DNA from: Acetobacteraceae bacterium
Lineage (GTDB): Bacteria; Pseudomonadota; Alphaproteobacteria; Acetobacterales; Acetobacteraceae
NCBI GenBank assembly: GCA_030041255.1
Contig: JASHOF010000012.1
Location: 152,657 to 216,656, forward strand
Length of the DNA: 64,000 nt
Reading direction: 5' to 3'
Shown: in pieces, positions 17,057 through 26,831 of the stretch
How the letters are laid out: each line of letters begins with the position of its first letter
Position numbering within the stretch: position 1 is the first letter of the stretch
Notes under the pieces: model-generated
Told to the model about the DNA's origin: nothing
Databases searched by the model: none
The model's input: the letters and a program-made list of their open reading frames with translations, nothing else
Translations under genes and position numbers: made by a program

Positions 17057-18484
17057 TCAGGCGGCCTTGTGGCGCTCGCGCAGGAAGTGGAAGAATTCGA
17101 TGCCTTCGCGCAGGCGGCGGACGGCCATTTCCGGACTCTGGACCATTTCGCCCAGGATCGAGGCGATCTTCGAGGCACGGAAATAGAAGCGACGATAAAA
17201 TGTTTCGACGCTTTCGAAGATCTCCGTGTGCGAGAGATGGGCGTAGGAGAGCGGCGCGATCTGGATGCCATGCTCGTCCACGAGTTCGGCGTGTTGGGCG
17301 TCGAGCCAGCCGTTCTCGAGCGCCTGGCGGTAGAGGAAAGTGCCCGGATAGGGAGCGGCGAGAGAAACCTGGAGCGTGTGCGGGTTAATTTCTGTAGCGA
17401 AACGAATTGTCTCTTCGATTGTCTCCTTCGTTTCGCCGGGCAGGCCAAGGATGAAGGTGCCGTGGATGCGGATGCCGAGCCGGTGGCAGTCCTGCGTGAA
17501 GCGCCTGGCGACCTCGATGCGCATGCCCTTCTTGATGTTGTGGAGAATCTGCTGGTTGCCGCTTTCGTAGCCGACGAGGAGGAGGCGGAGGCCGTTGTCC
17601 TTGAGAATCTTCAGCGTCTCGCGCGGCACGTTGGCCTTGGCGTTGCAGGACCAGGTGACACCGAGGCGGCCGAGTTCGTGCGCGATCTCCTCGGCACGGG
17701 GCAGGTTGTCGGTGAACGTGTCGTCGTCGAAGAAGAATTCCCGCACCTGCGGGAAATAGCGCTTGGCGAGGCGAATCTCCTCGGCCACGTGGCCGGGGCT
17801 GCGCACGCGGTAGCGGTGTCCACCGACGGTCTGCGGCCAGAGGCAGAAGGTGCAGCGCGATTTGCAGCCGCGGCCCGTGTAGAGGGAAATGTAAGGGTGC
17901 AGGAGGTAGCCGATGAAATAATTCTCGATTGCGAGATCGCGCTTGTAGACCTCGGTGACGAACGGAAGCTGATCCATGTCCTCGAGGATCGCGCGGTCAG
18001 GGTTGTGGGCAATGCTGCCGTCCGGGCGACGCCAGGACAGGCCGTCGATGGCAGCCAGCGGACGGCCGTCCGCAACCTCCTTGATGGTGAAGTCGAACTC
18101 GGCACGGGCGACGAAATCGACAGCGCGGCTTGCCGCCAGGCTTTCTTCTGGCTGCACGGCGACCTTGGCGCCGACGAAGCCGATGCGCAGGCGGGGTTCG
18201 GCCGCTTTCAGCGCTTCTGCGACCTTGACATCGGCGGCGAAAGAAGGGGTCGAGGTGTGGATGACGCAAAGATCGTAGCCGGCGGCCTCGCGCAGCACCT
18301 GGGGCAGGCGAATGCGCGCCGGCGGGGCATCGATCAGACGGCTGTTCGGAACCAGCGCGGCGGGCTGGGCGAGCCAGGTCGGATACCAGAAGGAGCGGAT
18401 TTCACGCCGCGCCTGATAGCGCGAGCCGGCGCCGCCGTCGAAGCCGTCAAAGGACGGCGGATGCAGGAACAGCGTCTTCATCAT
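17057..18484 (-). CDS. hpnJ: Hopanoid radical SAM protein HpnJ
   Basis: 475 aa from the ATG at 18484; the start overlaps the hpnI stop (ATGA). The N-terminal ~140 residues form a cobalamin-binding-like domain. The radical SAM cluster motif C207-x3-C211-x2-C214 (CKSRCTFC) follows, then a TIM-barrel region with FFDDDTF and LVGYESGNQ. HpnJ is proposed to convert the glucosaminyl group on bacteriohopanetetrol to a cyclitol ether. It sits between hpnI and hpnK in a tightly packed operon, supporting a shared pathway. Confidence 0.93.
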   Translation of the reverse strand: MMKTLFLHPPSFDGFDGGAGSRYQARREIRSFWYPTWLAQPAALVPNSRLIDAPPARIRLPQVLREAAGYDLCVIHTSTPSFAADVKVAEALKAAEPRLRIGFVGAKVAVQPEESLAASRAVDFVARAEFDFTIKEVADGRPLAAIDGLSWRRPDGSIAHNPDRAILEDMDQLPFVTEVYKRDLAIENYFIGYLLHPYISLYTGRGCKSRCTFCLWPQTVGGHRYRVRSPGHVAEEIRLAKRYFPQVREFFFDDDTFTDNLPRAEEIAHELGRLGVTWSCNAKANVPRETLKILKDNGLRLLLVGYESGNQQILHNIKKGMRIEVARRFTQDCHRLGIRIHGTFILGLPGETKETIEETIRFATEINPHTLQVSLAAPYPGTFLYRQALENGWLDAQHAELVDEHGIQIAPLSYAHLSHTEIFESVETFYRRFYFRASKIASILGEMVQSPEMAVRRLREGIEFFHFLRERHKAA

Positions 18485-19653
18485 CGGCCGGGGAGTCCTT
18501 TTTGGGGCGCGTGGGAAAGGCTTCCGCCACCCGGGCGCCCGGCGCGCAGCATCAGCCCTCGCCATTCTACGCGCCTGCCGGCGTAGCTGACCAGAAGAAC
18601 GGCGAAGGAATACAGGTCGCGGAGCGGAACGAGCCAGACGGGAAGCACGGGCACAAGGCCGAGCGCGCGGTCGATTCCGCGGGCAATTGCGGCGCGGGTC
18701 GCCCAGGCGATGAGGAAGAGCCCGATGGACCACGGTGCAGCGGCCGAGGCGGCCAGGGCCGCGAGGGCAATGGCCAGCGGATAGCGCAGCGCCGAGAGGG
18801 CGAATCCGGCCGGCGCGAGCAGGCGGATGGTGCGCCCCCAGCGCACCTCGTGGCGGAAGAGCGCAGAGAAAGTCTGCTCGGGCACGGTGGTTGCCGGGAC
18901 GGTCGCGGCCAGGCTGACGGCAAGGCCGAGGGCGAGGACGCGGCGGCCGAGCACGGCATCGTCGGCGAGTTCGGATTGGAGAGCGGAAAACCCGCCGGAG
19001 CGCGCCAGGGTCTCGCGCGTGAGGGCGAGAGTGGCGCCGAGCGCGTCCTGGCGGCCCAGCGCGCGCGCGATCAGGGCATCGGGGAGGAAGCCGTGCGTGA
19101 TCTGGCTTGCACCAAGCCGCGCCGGCCAGCCCGGGACGCCGGGAAGGCCGGTATAGAGAGTAGTGACGAGGCCGGTCGAGGGCGCCTCGAGGGCGGCGGC
19201 GAGGGCGTCGAGATAGCCGGCAGGCGCGTGCACGTCAGCGTCGGCGATGACCAGATGGTCGTACTTCGCCGCCGGCAACATGGAGATCAGGTTGCCGATC
19301 TTGCGATTCGGGGAGGAAGATGCGCCGCCGGCCACGACGGCGATGTCGGCGCCCGGGAAACGGGCGGCAATGCGGCGGGCAACGGGGAGTGCGGAATCGC
19401 CGGCGTCCGTGGCGCCGAGCACGATCTGGAACCCGGGATAGTCCTGCTCGCAGAGGGAGGCGAGCGCCTCTTCGAGGAGCGGCTCGTCACCGGCGAGCGG
19501 CTTCAGCACCGAAAACGGCGGGCGGGCGTTTGGGCGAGGCCCAGGGGGACCGAGGCGGCGGCGGGCGAAACGGCGGACCAGGAAGTAGCCGGCCAGTACC
19601 TCGGCCAGGCCGATGATGGCGAGGAGGCCGAGCAGACGCGCAACGAGGCTCAT
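18481..19653 (-). CDS. hpnI: Hopanoid glycosyltransferase HpnI (GT2, ceramide-glucosyltransferase-like)
   Basis: 390 aa from the ATG at 19653 (MSLVARLLGLL). An N-terminal membrane helix, then a GT-A domain with PPFSVLKPLAGDEP and the metal-binding DAD in VIADADVHAP, the acceptor motif region (LADDAVLGRRV), and RHEVRWGRTIR corresponding to the QxxRW-type motif. C-terminal helices around 290-370 anchor it in the inner membrane. It transfers an N-acetylglucosamine-type sugar to bacteriohopanetetrol as the first step of cyclitol-ether formation. The 31-base gap from hpnM and 4-base overlap with hpnJ mark it as an operon member. Confidence 0.92.
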   Translation of the reverse strand: MSLVARLLGLLAIIGLAEVLAGYFLVRRFARRRLGPPGPRPNARPPFSVLKPLAGDEPLLEEALASLCEQDYPGFQIVLGATDAGDSALPVARRIAARFPGADIAVVAGGASSSPNRKIGNLISMLPAAKYDHLVIADADVHAPAGYLDALAAALEAPSTGLVTTLYTGLPGVPGWPARLGASQITHGFLPDALIARALGRQDALGATLALTRETLARSGGFSALQSELADDAVLGRRVLALGLAVSLAATVPATTVPEQTFSALFRHEVRWGRTIRLLAPAGFALSALRYPLAIALAALAASAAAPWSIGLFLIAWATRAAIARGIDRALGLVPVLPVWLVPLRDLYSFAVLLVSYAGRRVEWRGLMLRAGRPGGGSLSHAPQKGLPGR

Positions 19654-19684
19654 TGGCGCGCGGTCCGCCGCGAGGGAAGGCGCA

Positions 19685-20314
19685 TCAGGAAAGGGCGCCG
19701 CCTGAGAGGGTTGCGACCTTCTTGCGCAGTGCCGCGACGAGCGCCGCGGCGCCACCGGAAGCAAGGAAGGAGTTGAAGTCGGAGCGCTGCACGGCGACCT
19801 GGCTGATGGTGCCGTCGAGCAGGACGTCCACGGCCTGCCAGGCGGTGCCGTTCTGGAGCATCACGTAGTCGATTCGGTTGGGCTTGCCGCTGCGCGGGAT
19901 GATGTGCGTTGTCACGACCTGCCGGCTGCCGACGGCGCGCAGATCCGGGAGGATGCGGAATTGCTGGCCGTCGTAGCTGTTGAAGTTCGCGACGTAACTG
20001 GCGACGGTGTAGCGGCGGAAGACGGCGAGCAGGTCCTGTTGCTCTGCCGGCTTGAGTTGGTCCCAGCCGAACCCGACCGTGATGGCGACGATCCGCGGCA
20101 GGTCGAAGACCTTCATGACCACGGGTTCGAGCATGGCGAAGCGCCTGGCGAAGGGTGTTGCATCGCCGGCCTTCATCACGGCGATCAAGCCATCGTCGAG
20201 AGCGGCGATGGGCGCCGAGACGGCGGCGAAATCTGCTGCCGCAGAGGCCGCTGCCGGCGCGAAGAGGGCGGCGAGCGCGGCCGAAAGAAGGAGCCTCCGA
20301 TCAGGCAGCATCAT
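19685..20314 (-). CDS. hpnM: Hopanoid-associated periplasmic lipid-binding protein HpnM (MlaC/Ttg2D family)
   Basis: 209 aa from the double ATG at 20314/20311, overlapping the dxs stop by 14 bases. A signal peptide (about residues 1-27, twin arginine then [20 protein letters not shown]) leads into a Tol_Ttg2 domain with [28 protein letters not shown] core and a C-terminal [12 protein letters not shown]. MlaC relatives ferry lipids through the periplasm; HpnM is expected to work with HpnN in hopanoid traffic. The position between dxs and hpnI supports it. Confidence 0.9.
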   Translation of the reverse strand: MMLPDRRLLLSAALAALFAPAAASAAADFAAVSAPIAALDDGLIAVMKAGDATPFARRFAMLEPVVMKVFDLPRIVAITVGFGWDQLKPAEQQDLLAVFRRYTVASYVANFNSYDGQQFRILPDLRAVGSRQVVTTHIIPRSGKPNRIDYVMLQNGTAWQAVDVLLDGTISQVAVQRSDFNSFLASGGAAALVAALRKKVATLSGGALS

Positions 20315-22241
20315 GGGGCGAAGTGAGCCTGAGCCGGGCGGGGCGGGCATCCTGGCCGAGCGCCTCGATCACGGCGGCAACGATGTCGCGGGCGGTGAGG
20401 CCTGCTTCGGCAAGCTGCGCCTTCGGGGAATCGTGGTCGATGAAGCGATCGGGCATGGTCATTGGCCGCATCTTGAGGCCACGATCGAGCAGGCCACGGC
20501 GGGCGAGGTGATGCATCACTGCCGCACCGAAGCCGCCGGCCGCGGCTTCCTCGATCGTGACCAGGACCGCGTGCTCCCGCGCCAGGCGTTCGATCAGCCG
20601 GTGATCGAGCGGCTTGGCGAAGCGGGCATCGGCAACGGTGGCCGGCAGCCCGCGCGAGGAGAGCTCTTCGGCGGCGCGCATGGCATCGGCGAGACGGGGG
20701 CCGAGCGAGAGGATGGCGACTTTGCCGCCTTCGCGGAGGATGCGGCCGCGGCCGATCGGCAGCACCTGGCCTTGGGCAGGCAACTGCACGCCAAATCCTT
20801 CCCCGCGGGGATAGCGAATCGCCGAAGGGCCGTCATCGATGGCGGCGGCGGTGGCGACCATGTGCACCAATTCTGCCTCATCGGCGGCGGCCATCACGGT
20901 GAAGCCGGGGAGGCAGCCGAGATAGCAGATATCGAAGCTGCCGGCGTGGGTGGCACCGTCGGCGCCGACCAGGCCGGCGCGGTCGATCGCGAACCGAACC
21001 GGCAGTCCCTGGATGGCGACGTCGTGCACCACCTGATCGTAGGCGCGCTGGAGGAAGGTCGAGTAGATGGCGGCAAATGGCTTCATGCCTTCTGTTGCCA
21101 TGCCGGCACAGAAGGTCACGGCGTGCTGCTCGGCGATGCCGACGTCGAAGCAGCGCTCGGGGAAGCGGTTGGCGAAGCGGTCGAGGCCGGTGCCGGAGGG
21201 CATGGCGGCGGTGACGGCGACGATCGCGGGATCACGCTCGGCTTCAGCGATCAGCGCATCGGCGAAGACGCGCGTATAGGTTGGTGGGCCAGGCGGGCCC
21301 TTGGCCTGCTCGCCGGTGACGACGTTGAACTTGGAGACGCCGTGGTACTTGTCGGCCGAGGCTTCGGCCGGAAGATACCCTTTGCCCTTTTTCGTTACGA
21401 TATGTAGCAGGATCGGGCCCCGTTCCTCGGCCTCGCGAACGTTGCGCAGGATGGGTAACAAATGGTCGAGATTGTGGCCGTCGATCGGGCCGACGTAATA
21501 GAAGCCGAGTTCCTCGAAAAGTGTACCGCCGGTCAGGATATTGCGCGCGAAGGTTTCGGCACGCTTGGCGGTGCGCTCGATCTGGCGGGGGAAGGCGCGG
21601 GCCATGCGCGCACCGAGTTCACGGAGATTGAGGAAGGGACGCGAGGAGATCAGGCGGGAGAGATAGGCGCTCATCGCACCGACGGGGGGTGCGATCGACA
21701 TGTCGTTGTCGTTGAGGATGACGAGCAGGCGCGAGCGCATCGCGCCGGCATTGTTGAGCGCCTCGTAGGCCATGCCGGCACTCATCGCGCCGTCGCCGAT
21801 GACAGCGACGACGTGACGATCCTTCTCGCCCTTGAGATCGCGCGCGACGGCCATGCCGAGGCTGGCGGAGATCGAGGTCGAGGAATGGGCGGCACCGAAG
21901 GGGTCGTATTCGCTTTCGGCGCGCCGGGTGAAGCCGGACAGGCCGCCGCCCTGGCGCAACGTGCGGATGCGATCGCGCCGGCCGGTGAGAATTTTGTGGG
22001 GATAGGCTTGGTGGCCGACGTCCCAGACGAGACGGTCGCGCGGCGTGTCGAAGACGGCATGCAGGGCGACCGTGAGTTCGACCACTCCGAGCGAGGCGCC
22101 GAGATGGCCACCGGTGGTGGAGACGACGTCGATCGTCTCGGCACGCAGCTCGGCGGCCAGGGCCTTGAGCTGCTCGGCAGAAAAGTTGCGGAGGTCCTGG
22201 GGGAAGTTCACCCGATCGAGAAGCGGTGTGCTGGCCGCCAT
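20301..22241 (-). CDS. dxs: 1-deoxy-D-xylulose-5-phosphate synthase
   Basis: 646 aa from the ATG at 22241. Thiamine-diphosphate enzyme that starts the MEP isoprenoid pathway from pyruvate and glyceraldehyde 3-phosphate. Visible: [17 protein letters not shown], the TPP motif [27 protein letters not shown], and the transketolase-type second domain with [15 protein letters not shown]. First gene of the minus-strand hopanoid operon, so precursor supply is coupled to hopanoid modification. Divergent from ispH with 196 bases between the starts. Confidence 0.96.
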   Translation of the reverse strand: MAASTPLLDRVNFPQDLRNFSAEQLKALAAELRAETIDVVSTTGGHLGASLGVVELTVALHAVFDTPRDRLVWDVGHQAYPHKILTGRRDRIRTLRQGGGLSGFTRRAESEYDPFGAAHSSTSISASLGMAVARDLKGEKDRHVVAVIGDGAMSAGMAYEALNNAGAMRSRLLVILNDNDMSIAPPVGAMSAYLSRLISSRPFLNLRELGARMARAFPRQIERTAKRAETFARNILTGGTLFEELGFYYVGPIDGHNLDHLLPILRNVREAEERGPILLHIVTKKGKGYLPAEASADKYHGVSKFNVVTGEQAKGPPGPPTYTRVFADALIAEAERDPAIVAVTAAMPSGTGLDRFANRFPERCFDVGIAEQHAVTFCAGMATEGMKPFAAIYSTFLQRAYDQVVHDVAIQGLPVRFAIDRAGLVGADGATHAGSFDICYLGCLPGFTVMAAADEAELVHMVATAAAIDDGPSAIRYPRGEGFGVQLPAQGQVLPIGRGRILREGGKVAILSLGPRLADAMRAAEELSSRGLPATVADARFAKPLDHRLIERLAREHAVLVTIEEAAAGGFGAAVMHHLARRGLLDRGLKMRPMTMPDRFIDHDSPKAQLAEAGLTARDIVAAVIEALGQDARPARLRLTSPHDAA

Positions 22242-22437
22242 ATCGCCCTCGCCCTCTGTTTGCGGCCGGCTGCCGCCAGTGACCTGCCGGCGCCGCCGAT
22301 TCACCTCAAGACCCTACTCCTGGGCAGAGTTTCATGCCATAGCAAGCGGATGGCGGGCGGCAACCAGTGGTAGTCCGGCGGTCGCGTGCGGGGCCTGGAG
22401 GTGGCCTGACCGGTCTCGGGCTCGGATGGAGGGGTGC

Positions 22438-23370
22438 ATGTTGCGCGTGATCCTGGCTCAGCCGCGGGGGTTCTGCGCGGGCGTGGAGCGAGCGATCGAG
22501 ATCGTCGAGCGGGCGCTCAAGAAATTCGGGCCGCCGATCTATGTGCGGCATGAGATCGTGCACAACCGCTATGTGGTCGATGATCTCAGGACGCGCGGCG
22601 CGGTGTTCGTGGACGAGCTTTCGGAAGTGCCGCGGGGCGCACGCACGATTTTCAGCGCCCACGGCGTTGCCCGGATGGTGCAGGACGAGGCGGCACGGCG
22701 CGACCTGCCGGTGATCGATGCCACCTGCCCGCTGGTCGCCAAGGTACACAACCAGGGTCGCCGTTATGCGGCCCAGGGGCGGGAGATCGTGCTGGTCGGC
22801 CATGCGGGACACGCAGAAGTAGAGGGCACGATCGGCCAGATCCCCGGCAAAGTGCACCTGGTGCAGACGGTCGAGGACGTGGCCAGGCTCGCCGTTTCCG
22901 ACCCCACGAAGCTCGCCTATGTGACGCAGACGACACTCTCGGTCGATGATACGCGGAGCATCATTGCCGCGCTCGAGGCGCGGTTCCCCGGGATCGTCGG
23001 GCCGGACGTCAGGGATATCTGCTACGCGACGCAGAACCGCCAGCAGGCGGTGCGCGACTTGGCGCGGCAGGTGGACCTGATCCTGGTGGTCGGCTCGCGC
23101 AACAGTTCGAATTCCAACCGGCTGCGGGAGATCGGTGCCGAACTTGGCAGGCCGAGCTACCTGATCGACGATGCTTCGGACCTTGATCCGGCCTGGTTTG
23201 GCGGGGTGAGCACGGTCGGCCTCACCGCCGGCGCCTCGGCGCCGGAGATGCTGGTGCAGGGCGTGCTTGACGGCCTGAGGCAGGTGGATGAGATCGAGGT
23301 TTCGATGATGGACGGGGTGGCGGAGGATGTACGTTTCCGCTTTCCCGCCGAAGTTGCTGAAGTGGCTTGA
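22438..23370 (+). CDS. ispH: 4-hydroxy-3-methylbut-2-enyl diphosphate reductase
   Basis: 310 aa from the ATG at 22438 preceded by GGATGGAGGGG; an ATG at 22426 would add four residues. Last enzyme of the MEP pathway, making IPP and DMAPP with a [4Fe-4S] cluster held by C13 (PRGFCAGV), C97 (DATCPLV) and C194 ([10 protein letters not shown]). AHG and SSNSNRL substrate-binding motifs are present. It is followed 57 bases later by hpnH and divergent from dxs, so the first and last MEP enzymes flank one promoter region. Confidence 0.96.
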   Translation: MLRVILAQPRGFCAGVERAIEIVERALKKFGPPIYVRHEIVHNRYVVDDLRTRGAVFVDELSEVPRGARTIFSAHGVARMVQDEAARRDLPVIDATCPLVAKVHNQGRRYAAQGREIVLVGHAGHAEVEGTIGQIPGKVHLVQTVEDVARLAVSDPTKLAYVTQTTLSVDDTRSIIAALEARFPGIVGPDVRDICYATQNRQQAVRDLARQVDLILVVGSRNSSNSNRLREIGAELGRPSYLIDDASDLDPAWFGGVSTVGLTAGASAPEMLVQGVLDGLRQVDEIEVSMMDGVAEDVRFRFPAEVAEVA

Positions 23371-23427
23371 CGTTGCAATCCCTGGCCGACAACCGGGGGT
23401 AGAGAACGGAGGGGGCAGGAATTCGCC

Positions 23428-24564
23428 ATGGGGGTGCCGCTGAACCAGATGGTACGGGTTGGCGCCTATGTCGTCCGCCAGCATCTGGCCGGGCGGCGGC
23501 GCTATCCGCTGGTGCTGATGCTGGAGCCGCTCTTCCGCTGCAATCTTGCCTGCGCAGGCTGCGGGAAGATCGATTACCCGGCGGCGATTCTCAATCAGAG
23601 GTTGTCGCCTGAAGAATGCTTCGCCGCGGTCGAGGAGTGCGGCGCGCCGGTGGTGGCGATCGCCGGCGGCGAGCCGCTGTTACACAAGGAACTGCCGGAG
23701 ATCGCCGAAGGAATCCTGGCGCGGGGAAAATTCGTCTATCTCTGCACCAATGCGCTCTTGATGGAGAAGCGGCTCGATCGCTTCCGTCCACACAAGAACT
23801 TCGCCTTCGATGTGCATCTCGACGGCGATCAGGAGATGCATGATCGCTCGGTCTGCCAGGAAGGCGTCTATGAGCGGGCGGTCGCGGCGATCAAGGCGGC
23901 CAAGGCGAAGGGCTTCCGCGTCTGCATCAACACGACGCTGTTCGACGGGGCGGATCCGGCGCGGGTTGCCGATTTCCTCGACGAGGTCAAGAAGATCGGG
24001 CTGGACGGGGTGATGATTTCCCCCGGCTATGCGTACGAGCGGGCGCCGGATCAGCAGCATTTCCTCAACCGGCGCAAGGCGAAGGAACTGTTCCGCGAGA
24101 TTTTCCGCCGCGGCCGCGGCAAGGGCTGGAAGTTCAACCAGTCTGCGCTGTTCCTCGATTTCCTGGCCGGCAACCAGCGCTATCGCTGCACGCCCTGGGG
24201 CAAGCCGACGCGCAATGTGTTCGGCTGGCAGCGACCCTGCTACCTGCTGGGCGAGGGTTACGCGCGCACCTTCCGCGAGCTGATGGAGACGACGGACTGG
24301 GATCGCTACGGCACCGGCAATTATGAGAAATGCGCCGACTGCATGGTGCATTCAGGTTACGAAGCAACGGCGGTCAGCGACGCGGTGGCGCATCCCCTGA
24401 AGGCGTTGCGAGTGGCGCTGAGAGGTCCGCGGACCGAAGGCGAGATGGCGGAGGAGATTCCGCTCGAGAACCAGCGCCCCGCCGAGCGCGTGTTCAGCCG
24501 CCATGTCGAGCAGGCGATGGCGCGACTGGCCGCGGGCAAGAAGCTGGCCGACGCCGCGGACTGA
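23428..24564 (+). CDS. hpnH: Adenosyl hopene synthase HpnH (radical SAM)
   Basis: 378 aa. Radical SAM cluster motif C38-x3-C42-x2-C45 (CNLACAGC), then GGEPLLHKE and a SPASM-like cysteine region near residues 250-310 (RPCYLLGEG, YEKCADCMVHSGYE). HpnH joins the 5'-deoxyadenosyl radical to diploptene, opening the path to C35 extended hopanoids. It starts 57 bases after ispH with AACGGAGGGGG upstream. The length and the tail with FSRHVEQAMARL fit the family. Confidence 0.95.
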   Translation: MGVPLNQMVRVGAYVVRQHLAGRRRYPLVLMLEPLFRCNLACAGCGKIDYPAAILNQRLSPEECFAAVEECGAPVVAIAGGEPLLHKELPEIAEGILARGKFVYLCTNALLMEKRLDRFRPHKNFAFDVHLDGDQEMHDRSVCQEGVYERAVAAIKAAKAKGFRVCINTTLFDGADPARVADFLDEVKKIGLDGVMISPGYAYERAPDQQHFLNRRKAKELFREIFRRGRGKGWKFNQSALFLDFLAGNQRYRCTPWGKPTRNVFGWQRPCYLLGEGYARTFRELMETTDWDRYGTGNYEKCADCMVHSGYEATAVSDAVAHPLKALRVALRGPRTEGEMAEEIPLENQRPAERVFSRHVEQAMARLAAGKKLADAAD

Positions 24565-24649
24565 CGGCGCGGCGCAGAAATTGCGGAGGCCGTAGAGGGA
24601 TCGCCGCGCGCGCCGGCGAGGGCAGCGGCGATCCAGCCGCTGCGGACAT

Positions 24650-24905
24650 GCGCTGCTACGGCCGGGTTCTCGCAGCGAAGGGTGGGGATGTCGAGCGGGT
24701 TATCGACAAAACACTTCCCGAGTTCGATCGGATGCTCGTGGACCTGCTTCGTGTCGAAGCTGCTCCACAGGCTTGGCGCGACGCTACGATGGCGCAGTCG
24801 AACTTGGTGCCGGTGAGGCCGAGTTCGTCCCTGAGCACCCAGAGCAGCGGCACCGCCGGGGCGCCATCATAGCTGTCGCTTCGTCCATTGACCTGAAGCG
24901 TGACC
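24650..24905 (-). pseudogene. Decayed, internally deleted copy of the iorA-iorB operon
   Basis: On the minus strand, bases about 24790-24905 match the 5' end and leader of the intact iorA (30278-30390): both encode [18 protein letters not shown], and the upstream leader and start region are also alike. Bases about 24650-24780 match the interior of iorB (28344-28470): translated, [20 protein letters not shown] versus PIELGMGVVDNPFDIPNLRC. The rest of the operon between these points is deleted, and no long frame survives. Divergence is substantial, so it is an old copy or came from a relative. Confidence 0.8.
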
Positions 24906-24922
24906 TATCTCCCTCCAGGCGT

Positions 24923-24954
24923 AAAAAAGAGCGGCTGGCTTCACGCCAGCCGCT
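24923..24954 (-). terminator. Rho-independent terminator of the cytochrome c-PQQ dehydrogenase operon
   Basis: On the minus strand AGCGGCTGGC, loop GTGAA, GCCAGCCGCT (24954-24930) is followed by CTTTTTTAC (T-run 24928-24923). It lies 30 bases after the PQQ dehydrogenase stop. The same hairpin occurs in the leader of the intact iorA at 30411-30433, so the terminator seems to have been built from the leader of the decayed ior copy. Confidence 0.85.
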
Positions 24955-24983
24955 CCGACACTCACAAGCTCGGTCCGCTGACC

Positions 24984-26759
24984 TTAGTTGACCCTGGTCG
25001 CGGCCGGATTGATGGCGAAAATCCCGATTTCGTCGCCAAAGTTGAGACCCAGTTTCTTCATGAGGATGTTATTGCCATTCGCAGCGTTGCCCCCCGCTGC
25101 AACCGCCACATACTGCCGGCCATCGACCATGTAGGTCACTGGCGACGCCAGCACCCCGGAACCCATCTGGAAATGCCAGAGCTTTTCGCCGGTCGTCGCG
25201 TTGAAGGCATTGAAATTGCCGTCGAACTCGCCGGCGAAGACCAAATTGCCCCCGGTGGCCATCACGCCCCCGAGCATCGGGTAGTTCGAATGATATTGCC
25301 ATTCGATCTTGCCGGTGTTGACGTCGATGCCGGAAAGCGTTCCCGAAGGCTCGATCGCGCCGGCGGTGTTCGAGGCCGTCGTGCCGACATCCGGCTCGCC
25401 GAGTTCCATCGGTCCGTCGGGGGTAATCGGCTGGAGGACGCCGCCGAGACGCACATGACCGATCACTGTCTCGTCAGTGTGTCCCTTATACTGCCAGGAC
25501 TCGTTCGTGCCCTGGACGTACATGAGGCCGGTCTTCGGTGAATAGGCCTCAGGCGACCATTCGTTGCCGCCTTGCGCCCCCGGATAGATATTGACGTACC
25601 CGTTGAGGGGAAGCTGGGTCCACATGTTGGCGCTCTGCATCACGAAAGGCTGGGACTTCCTGATGAGCTCCCCGGTTTGCCGGTCGACGATGTAGAGTTG
25701 CCCCACTTTGCTGGCCTCGGCGGCGGCCGGGACTTCCTGACCCTGGTCGTTCTTGACGTTCAGCAGAACCACCGGCGCCATCGCGTCATAGTCCCAGACA
25801 TCGTGCGGAGTTTGCTGGTACCACCAGGCGAGCTTGCCGGTCTTCGCGTCCACCGCAACGATCGAATCCGAATAGGCGTTGGCGCCAAGCCGGACCGAGC
25901 CGTCGTCGTCGGGATTCGGGTTGCCGGTGGCGAAGATGAGGAGCCCCCGGGCCGTGTCGACGGCCGGCGTATTCCACATCGAGGCACCGCCGGTCTTCCA
26001 GGAATCGCCGCTCCAGGTATCGCCGCCCGGCTGGCCGGGGGCGGCGGTGGTGTAGAAGCGCCAGACTTCCTTGCCGGTGTTGGCGTCGTACGCAGCCACG
26101 AAGTCCCGGGTCGGGAATTCGGCGCCGGAGGTCCCGATGAAGACCTTGCCGTCGTACACCTGCGGCGCCATGGTGATCGAGAAGGCGGCGCGCGCATCGG
26201 CCACCTGGATGTTCCACTCGACCTGCCCGGTGTACGCATTCAGTGCGATCAGGTGCGCGTCAAGCGTGGCCAGGAAGACCTTGCCATCGACGACCGCGAC
26301 GCCGCGGCTCTCGGGACCACAGCAAAGAGTATTGTATCCCAGATCGGCGGTATAGGACCAAAGCTCCTTACCGTTGGTCGCATCATAGGCGATCACGTGA
26401 TCCCAAGGCGTCGAGATGAACATGATCCCGTTGTCGATGATCGGGCTCACCTCGTAGCTCCCCGTGACGCCGGTCTGGATGATCGCGACCGGGATCAGCG
26501 AGGCGGCGTTGCTGGTGTTGATCTGATCGAGCGGCGAGTAGCGCTGATTGTCGTACGTGCGTCCGTACAGCATCCAGTTGTTCGGGTTCTGGTCGGCACC
26601 AAGCAAATCCTGCCAGGTGATATCGACATTCACCGGGATCGGTGCGGCCACACCGCGTGGGCCGGCAGTTGCCTGCTGCCCGTACGCTACGCCGCTGCCG
26701 ATACACACCATCAGTGCGAGCAGGCTGCTACCTGCCAGCGTTTTTGCTCTGAACATCAT
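24984..26759 (-). CDS. Periplasmic PQQ-dependent alcohol dehydrogenase (methanol/ethanol dehydrogenase family)
   Basis: 591 aa from double ATG at 26759/26756 with AGGAGGG upstream. Signal peptide to about residue 27 (VAYGQQA). Beta-propeller quinoprotein with repeated tryptophan-docking-type segments, vicinal cysteines in LCCGPESRG that form the characteristic disulfide, and the active-site segment PHDVWDYDAM with catalytic D323 and a second Asp at 325. In the XoxF/PedH branch that +2 Asp marks lanthanide use; other quinoproteins also show it. Oxidises alcohols in the periplasm and passes electrons to a cytochrome c, encoded immediately upstream (72-base gap). Confidence 0.9.
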   Translation of the reverse strand: MMFRAKTLAGSSLLALMVCIGSGVAYGQQATAGPRGVAAPIPVNVDITWQDLLGADQNPNNWMLYGRTYDNQRYSPLDQINTSNAASLIPVAIIQTGVTGSYEVSPIIDNGIMFISTPWDHVIAYDATNGKELWSYTADLGYNTLCCGPESRGVAVVDGKVFLATLDAHLIALNAYTGQVEWNIQVADARAAFSITMAPQVYDGKVFIGTSGAEFPTRDFVAAYDANTGKEVWRFYTTAAPGQPGGDTWSGDSWKTGGASMWNTPAVDTARGLLIFATGNPNPDDDGSVRLGANAYSDSIVAVDAKTGKLAWWYQQTPHDVWDYDAMAPVVLLNVKNDQGQEVPAAAEASKVGQLYIVDRQTGELIRKSQPFVMQSANMWTQLPLNGYVNIYPGAQGGNEWSPEAYSPKTGLMYVQGTNESWQYKGHTDETVIGHVRLGGVLQPITPDGPMELGEPDVGTTASNTAGAIEPSGTLSGIDVNTGKIEWQYHSNYPMLGGVMATGGNLVFAGEFDGNFNAFNATTGEKLWHFQMGSGVLASPVTYMVDGRQYVAVAAGGNAANGNNILMKKLGLNFGDEIGIFAINPAATRVN

Positions 26760-26831
26760 CCCTGTTCCCTCCTGTCGAGTTTAGCCACCGGCGAGCAAGG
26801 GCCGAAGCACGGCCCAGGCGTCGCCCCTCAG

